DNA from: Marinobacter segnicrescens | GTDB taxonomy: Bacteria; Pseudomonadota; Gammaproteobacteria; Pseudomonadales; Oleiphilaceae | Direction: 5' to 3' | Assembly (NCBI RefSeq): GCF_900111555.1 | Contig: NZ_FOHZ01000001.1 | Coordinates: 1-64,000 of the forward strand | Length of the DNA: 64,000 nucleotides | Part shown: one piece after another, positions 7,463 through 15,458 of the stretch | How positions within the stretch are numbered: the stretch's first letter is position 1 | Layout: every line of letters starts with the position of its first letter | The notes under the pieces: model-generated | The model's input: the letters and a program-made list of their open reading frames with translations, nothing else | Told to the model about the DNA's origin: nothing | Databases searched by the model: none | Position numbers and translations under genes: made by a program

Positions 7463-8598
7463 TGAGGCATCCCCAGACAAAGGTGCGACCAGATTTATTC
7501 GAGGCGAGTGATGAGGTTCGTTGCGCTTATTTTGACTCAGGCTTCGTGCTTCGGCATGACAAGTTGAGTGGTGTGTTTCAGGACTCCGTGACTGCACTGC
7601 AGGAAAGAACGGGCAAACACATGATTATCGCGGCGGGTCCCACCGGTGTTGGAAAGACAACGCTCGCAAAGCGCTTGACTGACTATGTATACCGCGAGCT
7701 GGTACCGCAGTGGCACGAAGATCCCGGATGCATTCCCTGCGTTTGTGTTGAACTTCGGATGGAATCGCAGGCCGCTTTCGATTGGAAAGAATTGTACCGG
7801 CAAGTTCTGGTTGCTCTGAGAGAACCCTTGGTCGATCATAAATCGAAAATTAAAACGTCGACAGACCACCAACTAGGTCATGTCATGACCGGTGGGCACA
7901 TGTCGGTGGCTCGGCTACGAACCGAAATGGAACAGGCCATCAAGGACCGAAAGACTCAAGTACTGATCCTGGATGAATTGCAGCATCTCTTTAAACACGG
8001 CACTGGGAAGGTCGAGCAGTACTATGACGTTTTAAAATCCATTTCTTCGCGCACCGGCTGCACGCTGGTCGGCATTGGGACCTATGAGCTCTGCTTCATG
8101 ATGGATTGGAGCGCCCAGATGAATCGGGTCACCAGTTACATACAGTTCCCCAGATATGATTTCAGCTCTGAGCTCGATCAGCAGTCTTTTTTCAACGCCT
8201 ACAGCGGCCTTTTGGCCCATGTGCCGATGAATCTTGATGAGAGGTTGCTGAGGCCCGATCTCGAGTATTTTTATATCGGCTGCTGTGGCTGCGTGGGTAT
8301 TTTGAAAGATTGGGTCTACCGAGCAATGAAGCGAGCGCTTGCCTTCGATGCTAACAGCCTCAGTCAGGCTCATTTTGAGGCCACGATGCATCCGCTTAAA
8401 GCGATAAAGAGGATGGTTGAGGAAATCAGGGAGGGTGAAGACTGTTTCTGTCAACCTGACCTAGAGGAGGTTCGGCGCGAATTGCTCGGTGCTTCTCAGA
8501 TGTCTGGCGTAGCGGAACAGAAATCGAAACGTGGTCGTCCGAAGCGGCAGCTGCCAGGTGTTCGGAAGCCAGGGAGGGATCCAGTCCATGTATCATGA
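7462..8598 (+). CDS. tnsC: TnsC/TniB-like AAA+ transposition ATPase
   Basis: 378 residues. Walker A GPTGVGKTT is at 59-67 and Walker B VLILDELQHL has D171-E172. The domain is the AAA+ type of TnsC/TniB, which binds ATP and target DNA and links the target selector (TniQ) to the transposase. ATG at 7462 overlaps the TnsAB stop by one base (TGATG) and is preceded by GGAGG; a TTG one codon earlier is the alternative. The C-terminus is rich in Lys and Arg (KRGRPKRQ), probably contacting DNA. Confidence 0.9.
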   Translation: MRHPQTKVRPDLFEASDEVRCAYFDSGFVLRHDKLSGVFQDSVTALQERTGKHMIIAAGPTGVGKTTLAKRLTDYVYRELVPQWHEDPGCIPCVCVELRMESQAAFDWKELYRQVLVALREPLVDHKSKIKTSTDHQLGHVMTGGHMSVARLRTEMEQAIKDRKTQVLILDELQHLFKHGTGKVEQYYDVLKSISSRTGCTLVGIGTYELCFMMDWSAQMNRVTSYIQFPRYDFSSELDQQSFFNAYSGLLAHVPMNLDERLLRPDLEYFYIGCCGCVGILKDWVYRAMKRALAFDANSLSQAHFEATMHPLKAIKRMVEEIREGEDCFCQPDLEEVRRELLGASQMSGVAEQKSKRGRPKRQLPGVRKPGRDPVHVS

Positions 8599-9364
8599 AG
8601 AGTACCTATGCGCTCATCCAAGGAGTACCTTCCGCGCCATAGCGCCCAGAGGCGAGGGCGAAATGACAGAATCCCTGACTTCTTACGTGGGACGCGTCGC
8701 CTGGCACCACTCGTTGAAACCGGCGTTGCTAATCAGTTCAACGATTGATGTTGGCAAGTCTTCAGGGTTTCTCAAATCTGAGGTTGCGACCTGTTTCAAT
8801 TCGTTGACGAGCAAGTCTGGGGCCATTGTGCAGAAGGTCTCCGAACTGGTTGGCCTACCTGTTGAGACTGTTGCTGCGATGACACTGATGCATCTTCATG
8901 ATTATGTCGATCACAGTGCTCGAGGTTTGATCAGAAAGAAAAAGCAATGGTGTCCGAAGTGTTATCACGAAGACGATTCATCGGGAGAGAGGTTCGATCG
9001 ACTGGCGTGGAGCCTGGAGCGGGTGTCGCATTGCTCAGAGCATAAATGCAAGTTGAGGGATTTCTGCCATCACTGCCTTGAGTCTCAGCCTTATCTGTCG
9101 ACGAAGGTGCCCGTTGGATACTGCCACTACTGTCAAAAATCCTTATCGGAAAGTTTTTATGTAGTTTGTGGAGAGGAGGAATACGAGGAGAGCCTGGTTT
9201 TTTGCTCTCTGGTGTCCGGGCTCAACCAGCCGCCGCCTGAAGTGTCAGAAGAACACCTAATGTCAGAGCTAAGTCGACTGGTTGTACGGCGTCAACTATC
9301 TTGGCCGGTCCAGCGTCGATTAAGTTGGCCGGTTGACGGTGAACCTATGTTGTCTGCTTCTTGA
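8588..9364 (+). pseudogene. tniQ: TniQ-family target selector, truncated by IS21 insertion
   Basis: The start at 8588 overlaps the ATPase gene by 11 nt and has AGGGAGG upstream. Residues about 20-45 (GEMTESLTSYVGRVAWHH) fit the TniQ N-terminus. A cysteine/histidine zinc-ribbon region follows: WCPKCYHED, HCSEHKCKLRDFCHHC and YCHYCQKSL. TniQ proteins guide Tn7-like elements to their target site. Only about 230 residues are native. From about base 9283 the frame reads into the IS end (RRQLSWPVQRRLSWPV is translated IS terminal sequence) and stops at 9364, so the C-terminal part is missing and the element is probably disabled. Confidence 0.85.
9289..9336. repeat. Left terminal repeats of the IS21 element
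   Basis: Contains TTGGCCGGTCCAGCG at 9301-9315 and TTGGCCGGTTGA at 9325-9336. The reverse complement of the right end matches this block with the same spacing (outer GCGnCAA, then both TTGGCCGG copies), so these are transposase-binding ends. Confidence 0.85.
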
Positions 9365-10100
9365 GTGAGGCTTTTCTCCGGTAGCTTTCCCCCGTGCATT
9401 GAAGGATGGTGGCGTGATGGACCAGTCGGTCGATGGCGGCGACGGTCATGATGGTGTCCTCAAACAGCTTGTCCCAGTGCTCGAAGTCCTGATTGGAAGT
9501 GATGATCAGGCTGTGGCGCTCGTAGCGATGGGCGATCAGCTCGAACAACACAGTGCTTTCCTGCTCGGTTTTCCGAACGTAGCCCAGGTCATCGATGATG
9601 AGCACAGCATACTTGTCGAGACGGGCCAGAGCATCGCTAAGACGCAGGGCTTCCTTGGCGCGTTGTAGGCTTTGTACGAGCGCCGTGGCGGCCACGAACT
9701 TGACCCGGATGCCGGCCTCTATCAGGCCGTAACCGATGCTGCTGGCCAGGTGGGTTTTACCGATCCCGCTGGCACCGAACAGCAACAGGTTGTCACCACG
9801 TTTCACCCAGTCTGGCTGGTTGATCAGCTGGCTGATGTGAGGCTTGGTCACCCCCGTCACCGCGTCGAAGTTAAAGCTGCCCAACTGCTTGCCCGGTGGT
9901 AATGTAGCGTCCTTCAGATAGCGCTGTAAGCGCTTGTCTTCCCGTGAGGCAAGCTCCAGGGCACACAGCTCGCTCAGGTACTGTTCCGGACGCCAGTGTT
10001 CCGTCACGGCCTTAGCCGCCAGGGGTTGCCAGTGATCCTTGATGCTGCCCAGGCGCAGGTGTTTCAACATCAAGGGTAGTGAAGCCGTCACGTCACTCAT
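9345..10100 (-). CDS. istB: IstB, IS21 transposition helper ATPase
   Basis: 251 residues from the ATG at 10100, which overlaps the istA stop by 8 nt and follows GGGAGG; the longer open frame to 10145 is within istA. Walker A is GASGIGKTHLASSI, and Walker B lies in YAVLIIDDLGYV. IstB is a DnaC-like AAA+ protein that remodels target DNA and recruits IstA. Length is normal for the family, so it appears intact. Confidence 0.95.
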   Translation of the reverse strand: MSDVTASLPLMLKHLRLGSIKDHWQPLAAKAVTEHWRPEQYLSELCALELASREDKRLQRYLKDATLPPGKQLGSFNFDAVTGVTKPHISQLINQPDWVKRGDNLLLFGASGIGKTHLASSIGYGLIEAGIRVKFVAATALVQSLQRAKEALRLSDALARLDKYAVLIIDDLGYVRKTEQESTVLFELIAHRYERHSLIITSNQDFEHWDKLFEDTIMTVAAIDRLVHHATILQCTGESYRRKASLKKQTT

Positions 10101-11589
10101 GGCAGCCTCCCATGTGCAGCAGCGCCTGGTAGTCGCCCAGCGCATGCTGATGAACCACCATAGCCGGCAGAGCCGGATTGAGGCTCAGGAAGCGGTCTTC
10201 GCATTCCAGCAGACTGGGGAGTTTGCCGCGCTCAATGCCGGCCAGCACGTAACGACCCAGGGCGCTTTCGCGGTCGCTCTTCTTGGCCAGGTGCAGCAGT
10301 CTTACGATGTAGTGGCAGGCCTTGTCTGCGTTCAAGGTTTCGTCGACATGCTGCCAGATACGCCGGTAATCGTCGCCGGGTAGCAGGTCATCGCGCCACT
10401 GAGAGTGCCGGAAGGCGCGGGGCTTTTTAACCAGGGATTCGATCACATGGCAGTAATTGACGCTGCGCCGGCGTTGCTGTCCCCGGGCGTGGATGCGGGG
10501 CAGTGTCAGCGTATGCACACCGGCGCACCACAGCTCCAGGCGGGCATCGAACAGGCGTACCGTCAGCCGGCTACCGATCAGTCGTGAGGGCACCGAGTAG
10601 GTCACCCGCTTAAGCGCGATGGTGCTGGTGCGGCTGACCCGCAAGGTATGCTCACTGTAGGTATTGCTGTCATGAGCAGGCAGTGGTTGGAGACGTTGCT
10701 GCTCTGCCTTGAACACGGTGCTGATCCGGCGGTTGCGCCGTGTCACCACTGCCTGAACGAAGGCTTCGTAGGCATCACGGGTGGTAAAGTCATGGCTTCC
10801 GCGCAGTAACAGGGCTTGTTTGAGTTGCTGCTTGATGTGGTTGTTGGGCGATTCGATGGCACCGTTCTCGTGAGCCACGCCCCGATTGTTGCGGGTAGCT
10901 CGGACATCGTAGTGGTGACAGAATTCGGCAAATCGCTCGGTAAAATCCTCCTGCTCCTGCCGGTTCTTATAGGCGGCACTCAGACTGTCGGTGCGTAATT
11001 GTCGCGGCACTCCGCCACTGTTCCGGAAGGCCTTTTGCAGGCCATCCGACAGCGCACTGAAGCTCTCGCCACCATAGGTGACCTGAGCGTAGGCCCAGCC
11101 GCTGGCAACCAGGCGGTAATGGAACAGCTTGTGCGGTAAGGCCTCACCCGCAATGGTCACCGGCTCTTTAACCCAGGTGAAGTCGGCAATGCCCAGTTCT
11201 CCAGGCTCGTGGCTCTGGACGAACATGACCGGTTGGGCTGGCCCGTGTAATTGTCGCCAGCGGCCAATACGCCGTTCCAATGTGCGTCGTGCACGGGGAT
11301 CGAACTGATCTGTATGGTACTCACAGAGGTGATCAAAAATACCCACTGGTGTGAGGTCAGGCGATGACTCCAGCAGCGGTAACACGATGCTATCCCAGAC
11401 TTCTGCCAACGGGTCTTTACGAGTACGCCAGTTGCGCTCTCGCTTCTGGGGCTGGTGCAATTGCTGGTCTATGCGACGGGCGGACCGCTCTGAGATACCG
11501 GCCTTGGCCGCGGCGACGGTCTGTGTCTGGCTTTTGCGGTGGTGCATGAATAACCTGACCTGTTGATCTGTAATGTGTTTGCCCGACAC
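10093..11589 (-). CDS. istA: IstA, IS21 DDE transposase
   Basis: 498 residues, full length for IS21. It has an N-terminal helix-turn-helix (QTVAAAKAGISERSARRI) and a DDE core with D in GIADFTWV, D in LRTDSLSAAY and E in HENGAIES. A C-terminal barrel region follows. It catalyses cleavage and joining of IS ends; istB is translationally coupled downstream. No frameshift or stop is visible, so the IS may be active. Confidence 0.95.
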   Translation of the reverse strand: MSGKHITDQQVRLFMHHRKSQTQTVAAAKAGISERSARRIDQQLHQPQKRERNWRTRKDPLAEVWDSIVLPLLESSPDLTPVGIFDHLCEYHTDQFDPRARRTLERRIGRWRQLHGPAQPVMFVQSHEPGELGIADFTWVKEPVTIAGEALPHKLFHYRLVASGWAYAQVTYGGESFSALSDGLQKAFRNSGGVPRQLRTDSLSAAYKNRQEQEDFTERFAEFCHHYDVRATRNNRGVAHENGAIESPNNHIKQQLKQALLLRGSHDFTTRDAYEAFVQAVVTRRNRRISTVFKAEQQRLQPLPAHDSNTYSEHTLRVSRTSTIALKRVTYSVPSRLIGSRLTVRLFDARLELWCAGVHTLTLPRIHARGQQRRRSVNYCHVIESLVKKPRAFRHSQWRDDLLPGDDYRRIWQHVDETLNADKACHYIVRLLHLAKKSDRESALGRYVLAGIERGKLPSLLECEDRFLSLNPALPAMVVHQHALGDYQALLHMGGCHE

Positions 11590-11627
11590 AGCGACTCCTC
11601 CGTTCTGCTGTGTCGGACCCTATCAGA

Positions 11628-11675
11628 TCAACCGGCCAACATAGTTGTCGCTGGACCGGCCAAGTTAATTGTCGC
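11628..11675. repeat. Right terminal repeats of the IS21 element
   Basis: TCAACCGGCCAA at 11628-11639 and CGCTGGACCGGCCAA at 11649-11663 are the inverted counterparts of the left-end repeats, with equal spacing. Confidence 0.85.
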
Positions 11676-11729
11676 GCTATAGGCTCATCGCCAAAATCCA
11701 TGCCCTGACACAACAAACCGCTAGTACTT

Positions 11730-11767
11730 GTGCAAAACGACGGCAATTTTCCGCGGTCGTTTTGCAC
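11730..11767. repeat. Perfect 12-bp inverted repeat with 14-nt centre
   Basis: GTGCAAAACGAC (11730-11741) and GTCGTTTTGCAC (11756-11767) flank GGCAATTTTCCGCG. No T-run follows, so it is not a classic terminator. It lies between the IS end and the excisionase-like gene and could be an operator, a recombinase site or part of a transposon end. Confidence 0.6.
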
Positions 11768-11881
11768 TTGCTCCTCCCAAAAAAAACGTAGAGTAATCTC
11801 AATGTCTGATCAGAAGTGCCTCTGAAACAGTACGCTTTTGGGGATCAGATGCGTCCAAACCAGTAAGTTCGGGAGATTGCC

Positions 11882-12142
11882 ATGCGTCCGGTATCGATTG
11901 AGGATTTTATAAAGGTCGTTTTTGAATACGACAGCACGCCACCTGCCCCATCAACTATTCGTCGGCTTTGTGCTGCGAAAGACGAGTTCGGACTGGCAGT
12001 TATCCCGGGTGCCTTTAAATTGGGGAAAGCCTGGAAAATTGACCTGGACGGGTATTTTCGGGAGATGGAGCGTCGGGTGTCCGGATCGGACGCTGCAGAA
12101 GACGCCTTTATCCATGACTTGGCAAACAAACTAGCTTCCTAA
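11882..12142 (+). CDS. Excisionase-like small DNA-binding protein
   Basis: 86 residues with RBS GGGAG before the ATG. The layout (VSIEDFIKVVFEYDSTPPAPSTIRRLCAAKDEFGLAVIPGAFKLGKAWKID, shown here only as its conserved blocks SIEDF, PSTIRRL and GKAWKID) matches the winged helix of excisionases: a helix-turn-helix followed by a basic turn and W-x-I-D. It sits one base before the start of the tyrosine recombinase gene, so the two form an operon. It would bend DNA and set recombination direction. The assignment comes from pattern and context. Confidence 0.55.
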   Translation: MRPVSIEDFIKVVFEYDSTPPAPSTIRRLCAAKDEFGLAVIPGAFKLGKAWKIDLDGYFREMERRVSGSDAAEDAFIHDLANKLAS

Positions 12143-12143
12143 C

Positions 12144-13415
12144 ATGGCACCAAGATACCGCTCTGAAAAACACTCATCGCTGCACAGATACCCTGGCCTC
12201 TATCAGAGCGAGGACGGTGTCTACTTCGTTATCCATCCCATTACGAAAAAACGCGGCACCCTGGACACCAGGGACAGGAATCAAGCGATCCGACTGTGGT
12301 CAATGCTTAACCATAGGTGGGAGGCCGAAGTCCAAGAACGGAAAACCAACGCCCTGGCTGAAAAATTGGATAGCCTCTCGATACCAGCAAGCAAGGGGGA
12401 TCACATCCTGCTCCAGGACTACCTGAAGAAATGGAGAACGGAGGTCCTCGGTCATCAAATAAAGGGCAAGAGCATAGTTTGGTCGGAGTGCCGAGTCTTA
12501 TCCCTACGAGGACCGAATAAAGGCGCCCCTATCGCTAAACCAACCCGTGTTGATTACGCGAGCGATGCCCGGCAATTGGAGCAGAGCGACGATGCAAAAT
12601 TCCCGCTTTCTGATCCGCAAATCCTTCGCAAGATTCGCAAGCTGCTTTCCCCATGGCTGCCGATGCCGACCCATTACAACGGTCTCAAAAACACGTTGAA
12701 CCGGGTGTTCCTCCATGCGGTTCAGGAAGGTCTCATTGACCGAAATCCGATGATCGATATACGTAAAGCCGCCGAAGAAAAACGCCAAGTTCTCATCCCT
12801 GATGAGGCCTACCGGAAGATAACTGAACACCTGTGCGTCCATCGTCATAACGAGCGAGACATGGACGGCACGTGGCGTGCGAAGATTTGCGATCTCATTT
12901 ACATGATGAGTCAGCAGCCAATTGATGTTTTCAATTTGAAGGAAAGCCAAGGTGAGCTCTATGACAAACCCATCGATCGCGGGGACTATTTCGTCTACGG
13001 AGTGATCCGCTTTGCTCGCCACAAAACTAAAATCGGCATCGAACTCGAGATGAACGAGGATCTTGCCGATCTGTGGAAGTGGTTTGTGGCGTTCAAGCGG
13101 AAGGAGGCCATCATAAGCGAATACCTCCTAGTATACCAACGCTACTTCGATAAGCGCTCCAGAGCTCAACAAGTAAAACACAGAACTATGCAGGCCGCCT
13201 GGCGAGATGCCTGCAAGACAGCAGGCTATGGAGGCATGTACCACCTCAGAGACCTCCGCAAGAAAGGACTGACCGAAGAATTCCTGAGCCAAGGAGAAAA
13301 CGACAAAGGCGGACATGAAACGCAGGCCATGCGGAATCATTATCGGTTGATCAAGCCGCCTAAGCGGGCGAGGACAACGATCAGATTTGAGCGGGAACAG
13401 AAACTTTCTGAGTGA
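12144..13415 (+). CDS. Tyrosine recombinase (phage/island integrase), divergent catalytic residues
   Basis: 423 residues. The C-terminal catalytic domain shows a strand with ARHKTKIGIELEM (catalytic Lys), DLRKKGLTEE with R372, GGH (H391) and the nucleophile Y400 in RNHYRL. At the first-arginine motif, usually G-Q-R-x-x-D, the sequence is SQQPIDVF, placing Q258 where Arg is expected. The usual His of HxxR is R369, as in some phage integrases with RDLR. It may be an active variant or a decayed enzyme. It could have carried the toxin-antitoxin and Wadjet genes downstream, but no att repeat was recognised. Confidence 0.8.
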   Translation: MAPRYRSEKHSSLHRYPGLYQSEDGVYFVIHPITKKRGTLDTRDRNQAIRLWSMLNHRWEAEVQERKTNALAEKLDSLSIPASKGDHILLQDYLKKWRTEVLGHQIKGKSIVWSECRVLSLRGPNKGAPIAKPTRVDYASDARQLEQSDDAKFPLSDPQILRKIRKLLSPWLPMPTHYNGLKNTLNRVFLHAVQEGLIDRNPMIDIRKAAEEKRQVLIPDEAYRKITEHLCVHRHNERDMDGTWRAKICDLIYMMSQQPIDVFNLKESQGELYDKPIDRGDYFVYGVIRFARHKTKIGIELEMNEDLADLWKWFVAFKRKEAIISEYLLVYQRYFDKRSRAQQVKHRTMQAAWRDACKTAGYGGMYHLRDLRKKGLTEEFLSQGENDKGGHETQAMRNHYRLIKPPKRARTTIRFEREQKLSE

Positions 13416-13450
13416 GTTAGATAAAACCGAAAAATCTCCAACGGACCTGA

Positions 13451-13490
13451 TTGCTATAGAACTTCTACTGAGAGTACACTCATTGTGTAC
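13451..13490 (+). promoter_or_regulatory. Promoter and inverted-repeat operator of the antitoxin-toxin-Wadjet unit
   Basis: TTGCTA (13451-13456) and TACACT (13475-13480) are separated by 18 bp as a plausible sigma-70 promoter. GTACAC-TCATT-GTGTAC (13474-13490) is a perfect inverted repeat overlapping the -10 element, as expected for autoregulation by the antitoxin that follows. The promoter call is by eye. Confidence 0.6.
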
Positions 13491-13508
13491 ACGGATATGG
13501 TGAGAATT

Positions 13509-13745
13509 ATGCAAACGATCAATGTTCGAGAAACTCGGGAAAAGCTCTCAAATCTTCTGGACGCTGTGGCCGCAGGAGAAGAGGTTGTAATTCTGCGTCA
13601 CGGTAAACCTGCTGCACGCCTAACCGCGGCCTTGCCCGAAAAGATTCAGTTTCCAAACCGTTCGGAACTCAGGGCATCTCTGCCCCCCGTCCGGGAAAGC
13701 TCTGCTCAGGCGGTGCGGGAACTCAGAGACGAAGAGCGCTATTAA
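13509..13745 (+). CDS. Phd/YefM-type (prevent-host-death) antitoxin
   Basis: 78 residues. The start MQTINVRETREKLSNLLDAV is the typical Phd/YefM N-terminus, followed by GEEVVILRHGKPAARL. The C-terminal tail, with many Arg and Glu, is the disordered part that would wrap around the toxin. ATG at 13509 is preceded by GGTGAG. Its stop overlaps the PIN toxin start by one base. The protein should neutralise the toxin and repress its own promoter through the inverted repeat just upstream. Confidence 0.9.
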   Translation: MQTINVRETREKLSNLLDAVAAGEEVVILRHGKPAARLTAALPEKIQFPNRSELRASLPPVRESSAQAVRELRDEERY

Positions 13746-14179
13746 TGTTGTACTTCGATACCAGCGCCGTTCTCCCCTACTACCGACAAGAGCACGCCAG
13801 CGATCGTGTTCAGGTATTGCTTGAATCACAGACCGAGCCGGTTCTTATCAGTCATCTGACTGAAGTTGAGGTGGCAAGCGCATTGGCCCGGTGGGTTCGG
13901 ATGGGAGAGCTCAGCGAACCCCAGGCGAACCGGATCGAAAGTGCATTCCACGATGATGTCAGCCATGGGCGCTTCAGCCTGTGCCCCATTGAAACGGCCC
14001 ACTATAAACGGGCCAGCCACTGGATTGGCACCAGGAAGACAAGCTTGAGAACGTTGGATGCACTTCATTTGGCATGCGCAGAACATCACCAGGCTCAACT
14101 TATCAGTGAGGATGAAGCGTTGGTGAACGCGGCGGTTTTCTTTGGCATCGACGCCCGCCTTGCTTCGAAGGGCGACTAA
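13745..14179 (+). CDS. vapC: VapC-type PIN-domain ribonuclease toxin
   Basis: 144 residues, normal for VapC. Acidic metal-binding residues of the PIN fold are visible: D5 in YFDTSAVLPYY, E in HLTEVEVASAL, D in TLDALHLACA and D in ISEDEALVNAA. VapC toxins cut tRNA or rRNA. It is translated with the upstream Phd-type antitoxin (TAATG overlap). Its stop is only four bases before the start of the first Wadjet gene, so it is probably on the same transcript as the defence genes. The RNA target is unknown. Confidence 0.92.
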   Translation: MLYFDTSAVLPYYRQEHASDRVQVLLESQTEPVLISHLTEVEVASALARWVRMGELSEPQANRIESAFHDDVSHGRFSLCPIETAHYKRASHWIGTRKTSLRTLDALHLACAEHHQAQLISEDEALVNAAVFFGIDARLASKGD

Positions 14180-14183
14180 CACC

Positions 14184-15458
14184 ATGGCTAGCCCAAAACA
14201 CCTCACTCGAACACTTTATGAGCAATGGGAAACTGTCGAGGCACTGGTTCGGGCCACCCGGGAGATGCCGGCGTTCTCCGAGGAACAGGTTCTTGCTGCC
14301 ATTCGCCAGGCTCAACCGGCCCTGGACGACGTTCAAGTCAGGGAGGCCCTACGTAGGCTTTTGGGAAGTGGCGTAATGGAGACTCAAAGCCGCTCTGAAA
14401 GCTTCGTGGTCAATGCCCATGTACTTGAGTTTGTCCGTGGCCTGACGCATGAACACGAACTAGGACTGTCATCAGTCATTCAGGCGCGCATCGAAGCAAT
14501 TCGTGGCGCGACAGAGACCCTCACCGCGGGTATCGAAGCCGGAGATACCGGTCAGCAGACTCAAGCCATTAACCAACTATCTACCCTGTTCAGAGATATT
14601 GCCCGCCAGCTCGAGCAGGACCGCCATGCGATTGCCGAGCTGGCCGAGCAAGCAAAATCAGCAGACACCCGGGCTCCCATTGCAAAACGCTACAAGTCCG
14701 TCCTCGACGCGTACGACCAATATGTAGAACCGATGAACGAGATGATGGATTCCGGACCTTCCGGCATTTTCTACCATCACCTCGCCGCAGCGGAAGACGC
14801 CCTCGACCTCGGATACAATCGCCTGAATACCAAAGGCGCACTCTACAGCCACCTCAACCGTCTCCGGCACGTTGGTTATCAGGCCAAGGAACTGCGACGA
14901 CTGGGGCGAATCACGGCTCAGCAATGTGCTGAAATTCTGTTGCCCCTCCGAGAAGAGGCACGCCAACACAACAATCTTTCCTCAGCTATCAGCCGGTTGT
15001 TGGGACAGGTTCGCAAAAAAGGGCTCAACCGCACCTTTCGCAAACGCCAGGATCAGTCTTGGCTGCCGGTGTGGCGCGTGAATCAAAGCCGCAGTGTGTC
15101 TGTAGGCGACGAAATAAAAACAATCATGGCGGAAGCGAGGAACTTTGAGCCTTCTGAACGGGAGTTCCCGGGCGAAGTCGATGCGGCACCCATAACCATT
15201 GCTGAGTGGATTAACGAAGAACAGCTCCGGCAACAGTTGTTAAAGGACCTCCCGGTCGGCAACCTTTTGGAGTGGCTGAAGCACCACTACCCCTCCCTGC
15301 CTGACCAGGTTCTTCTGCGGCTCTATCATGACCTGGCACGAGAGGACCTATGGGAGATGGAGCTGGAAGCGCAGCCTACAATATCCGCCCTTTCCCTGAT
15401 TTCAGTGCACTACTGGCCCTACCGTCTGACACAACCGGTGAATAAAACTCGTGAGTAA
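14184..15458 (+). CDS. mksF: MksF/JetA, kleisin-like subunit of Wadjet/MksBEFG
   Basis: 424 residues, largely helical. The N-terminus (TLYEQWETVEALVRATREMPAF) and the long middle coiled region fit MukF/MksF-like kleisins (JetA) that bridge the SMC heads. The role is inferred chiefly from being first of four genes in the order of JetABCD (MksF-E-B-G), with JetB, JetC and JetD recognisable downstream. It starts 4 nt after the vapC stop with only a weak ribosome site, pointing to coupled translation. It overlaps the next gene by 8 nt. The system removes incoming circular plasmids. Confidence 0.82.
   Translation: MASPKHLTRTLYEQWETVEALVRATREMPAFSEEQVLAAIRQAQPALDDVQVREALRRLLGSGVMETQSRSESFVVNAHVLEFVRGLTHEHELGLSSVIQARIEAIRGATETLTAGIEAGDTGQQTQAINQLSTLFRDIARQLEQDRHAIAELAEQAKSADTRAPIAKRYKSVLDAYDQYVEPMNEMMDSGPSGIFYHHLAAAEDALDLGYNRLNTKGALYSHLNRLRHVGYQAKELRRLGRITAQQCAEILLPLREEARQHNNLSSAISRLLGQVRKKGLNRTFRKRQDQSWLPVWRVNQSRSVSVGDEIKTIMAEARNFEPSEREFPGEVDAAPITIAEWINEEQLRQQLLKDLPVGNLLEWLKHHYPSLPDQVLLRLYHDLAREDLWEMELEAQPTISALSLISVHYWPYRLTQPVNKTRE

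Larger units (their letters stand above)
4098..9288 (+). mobile_element. Tn7-like transposition module with TnsA-TnsB fusion (remnant; ends uncertain)
   Basis: A regulator gene, a fused TnsAB transposase, a TnsC-like ATPase and a truncated TniQ lie together, with 1-11 nt overlaps among the last three. This is the core of a Tn7-like/Tn5053-like element that selects targets through TniQ. The boundaries given are only the limits of recognisable sequence: the left end is presumed within 4098-4504, and the right part is lost at the IS21 insertion. No CRISPR-Cas genes and no tnsE were seen. Base composition appears lower in GC than the chromosomal genes after 20 kb. Confidence 0.75.
9283..11681 (-). 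mobile_element. IS21-family insertion sequence
   Basis: A 2.4-kb element with istA and istB on the minus strand. Both ends carry a pair of related inverted repeats containing TTGGCCGG: left 9301-9315 and 9325-9336, right (inverted) 11649-11663 and 11628-11639. Multiple terminal repeats are typical of IS21. Exact tips are uncertain by a few bases. No target-site duplication could be matched between left and right flanks, which suggests a deletion beside the IS or recombination between two copies. Confidence 0.9.

Noticed and set aside
4098..9364. A CRISPR-guided transposon
   Set aside because: TnsAB, TnsC and TniQ could fit, but no repeat-spacer array or cas gene exists in the window.
11384..11767. 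Minus-strand ORF crossing the right IS end
   Set aside because: It is antisense to or out of frame with istA and translates the terminal repeats, so it is not a gene.
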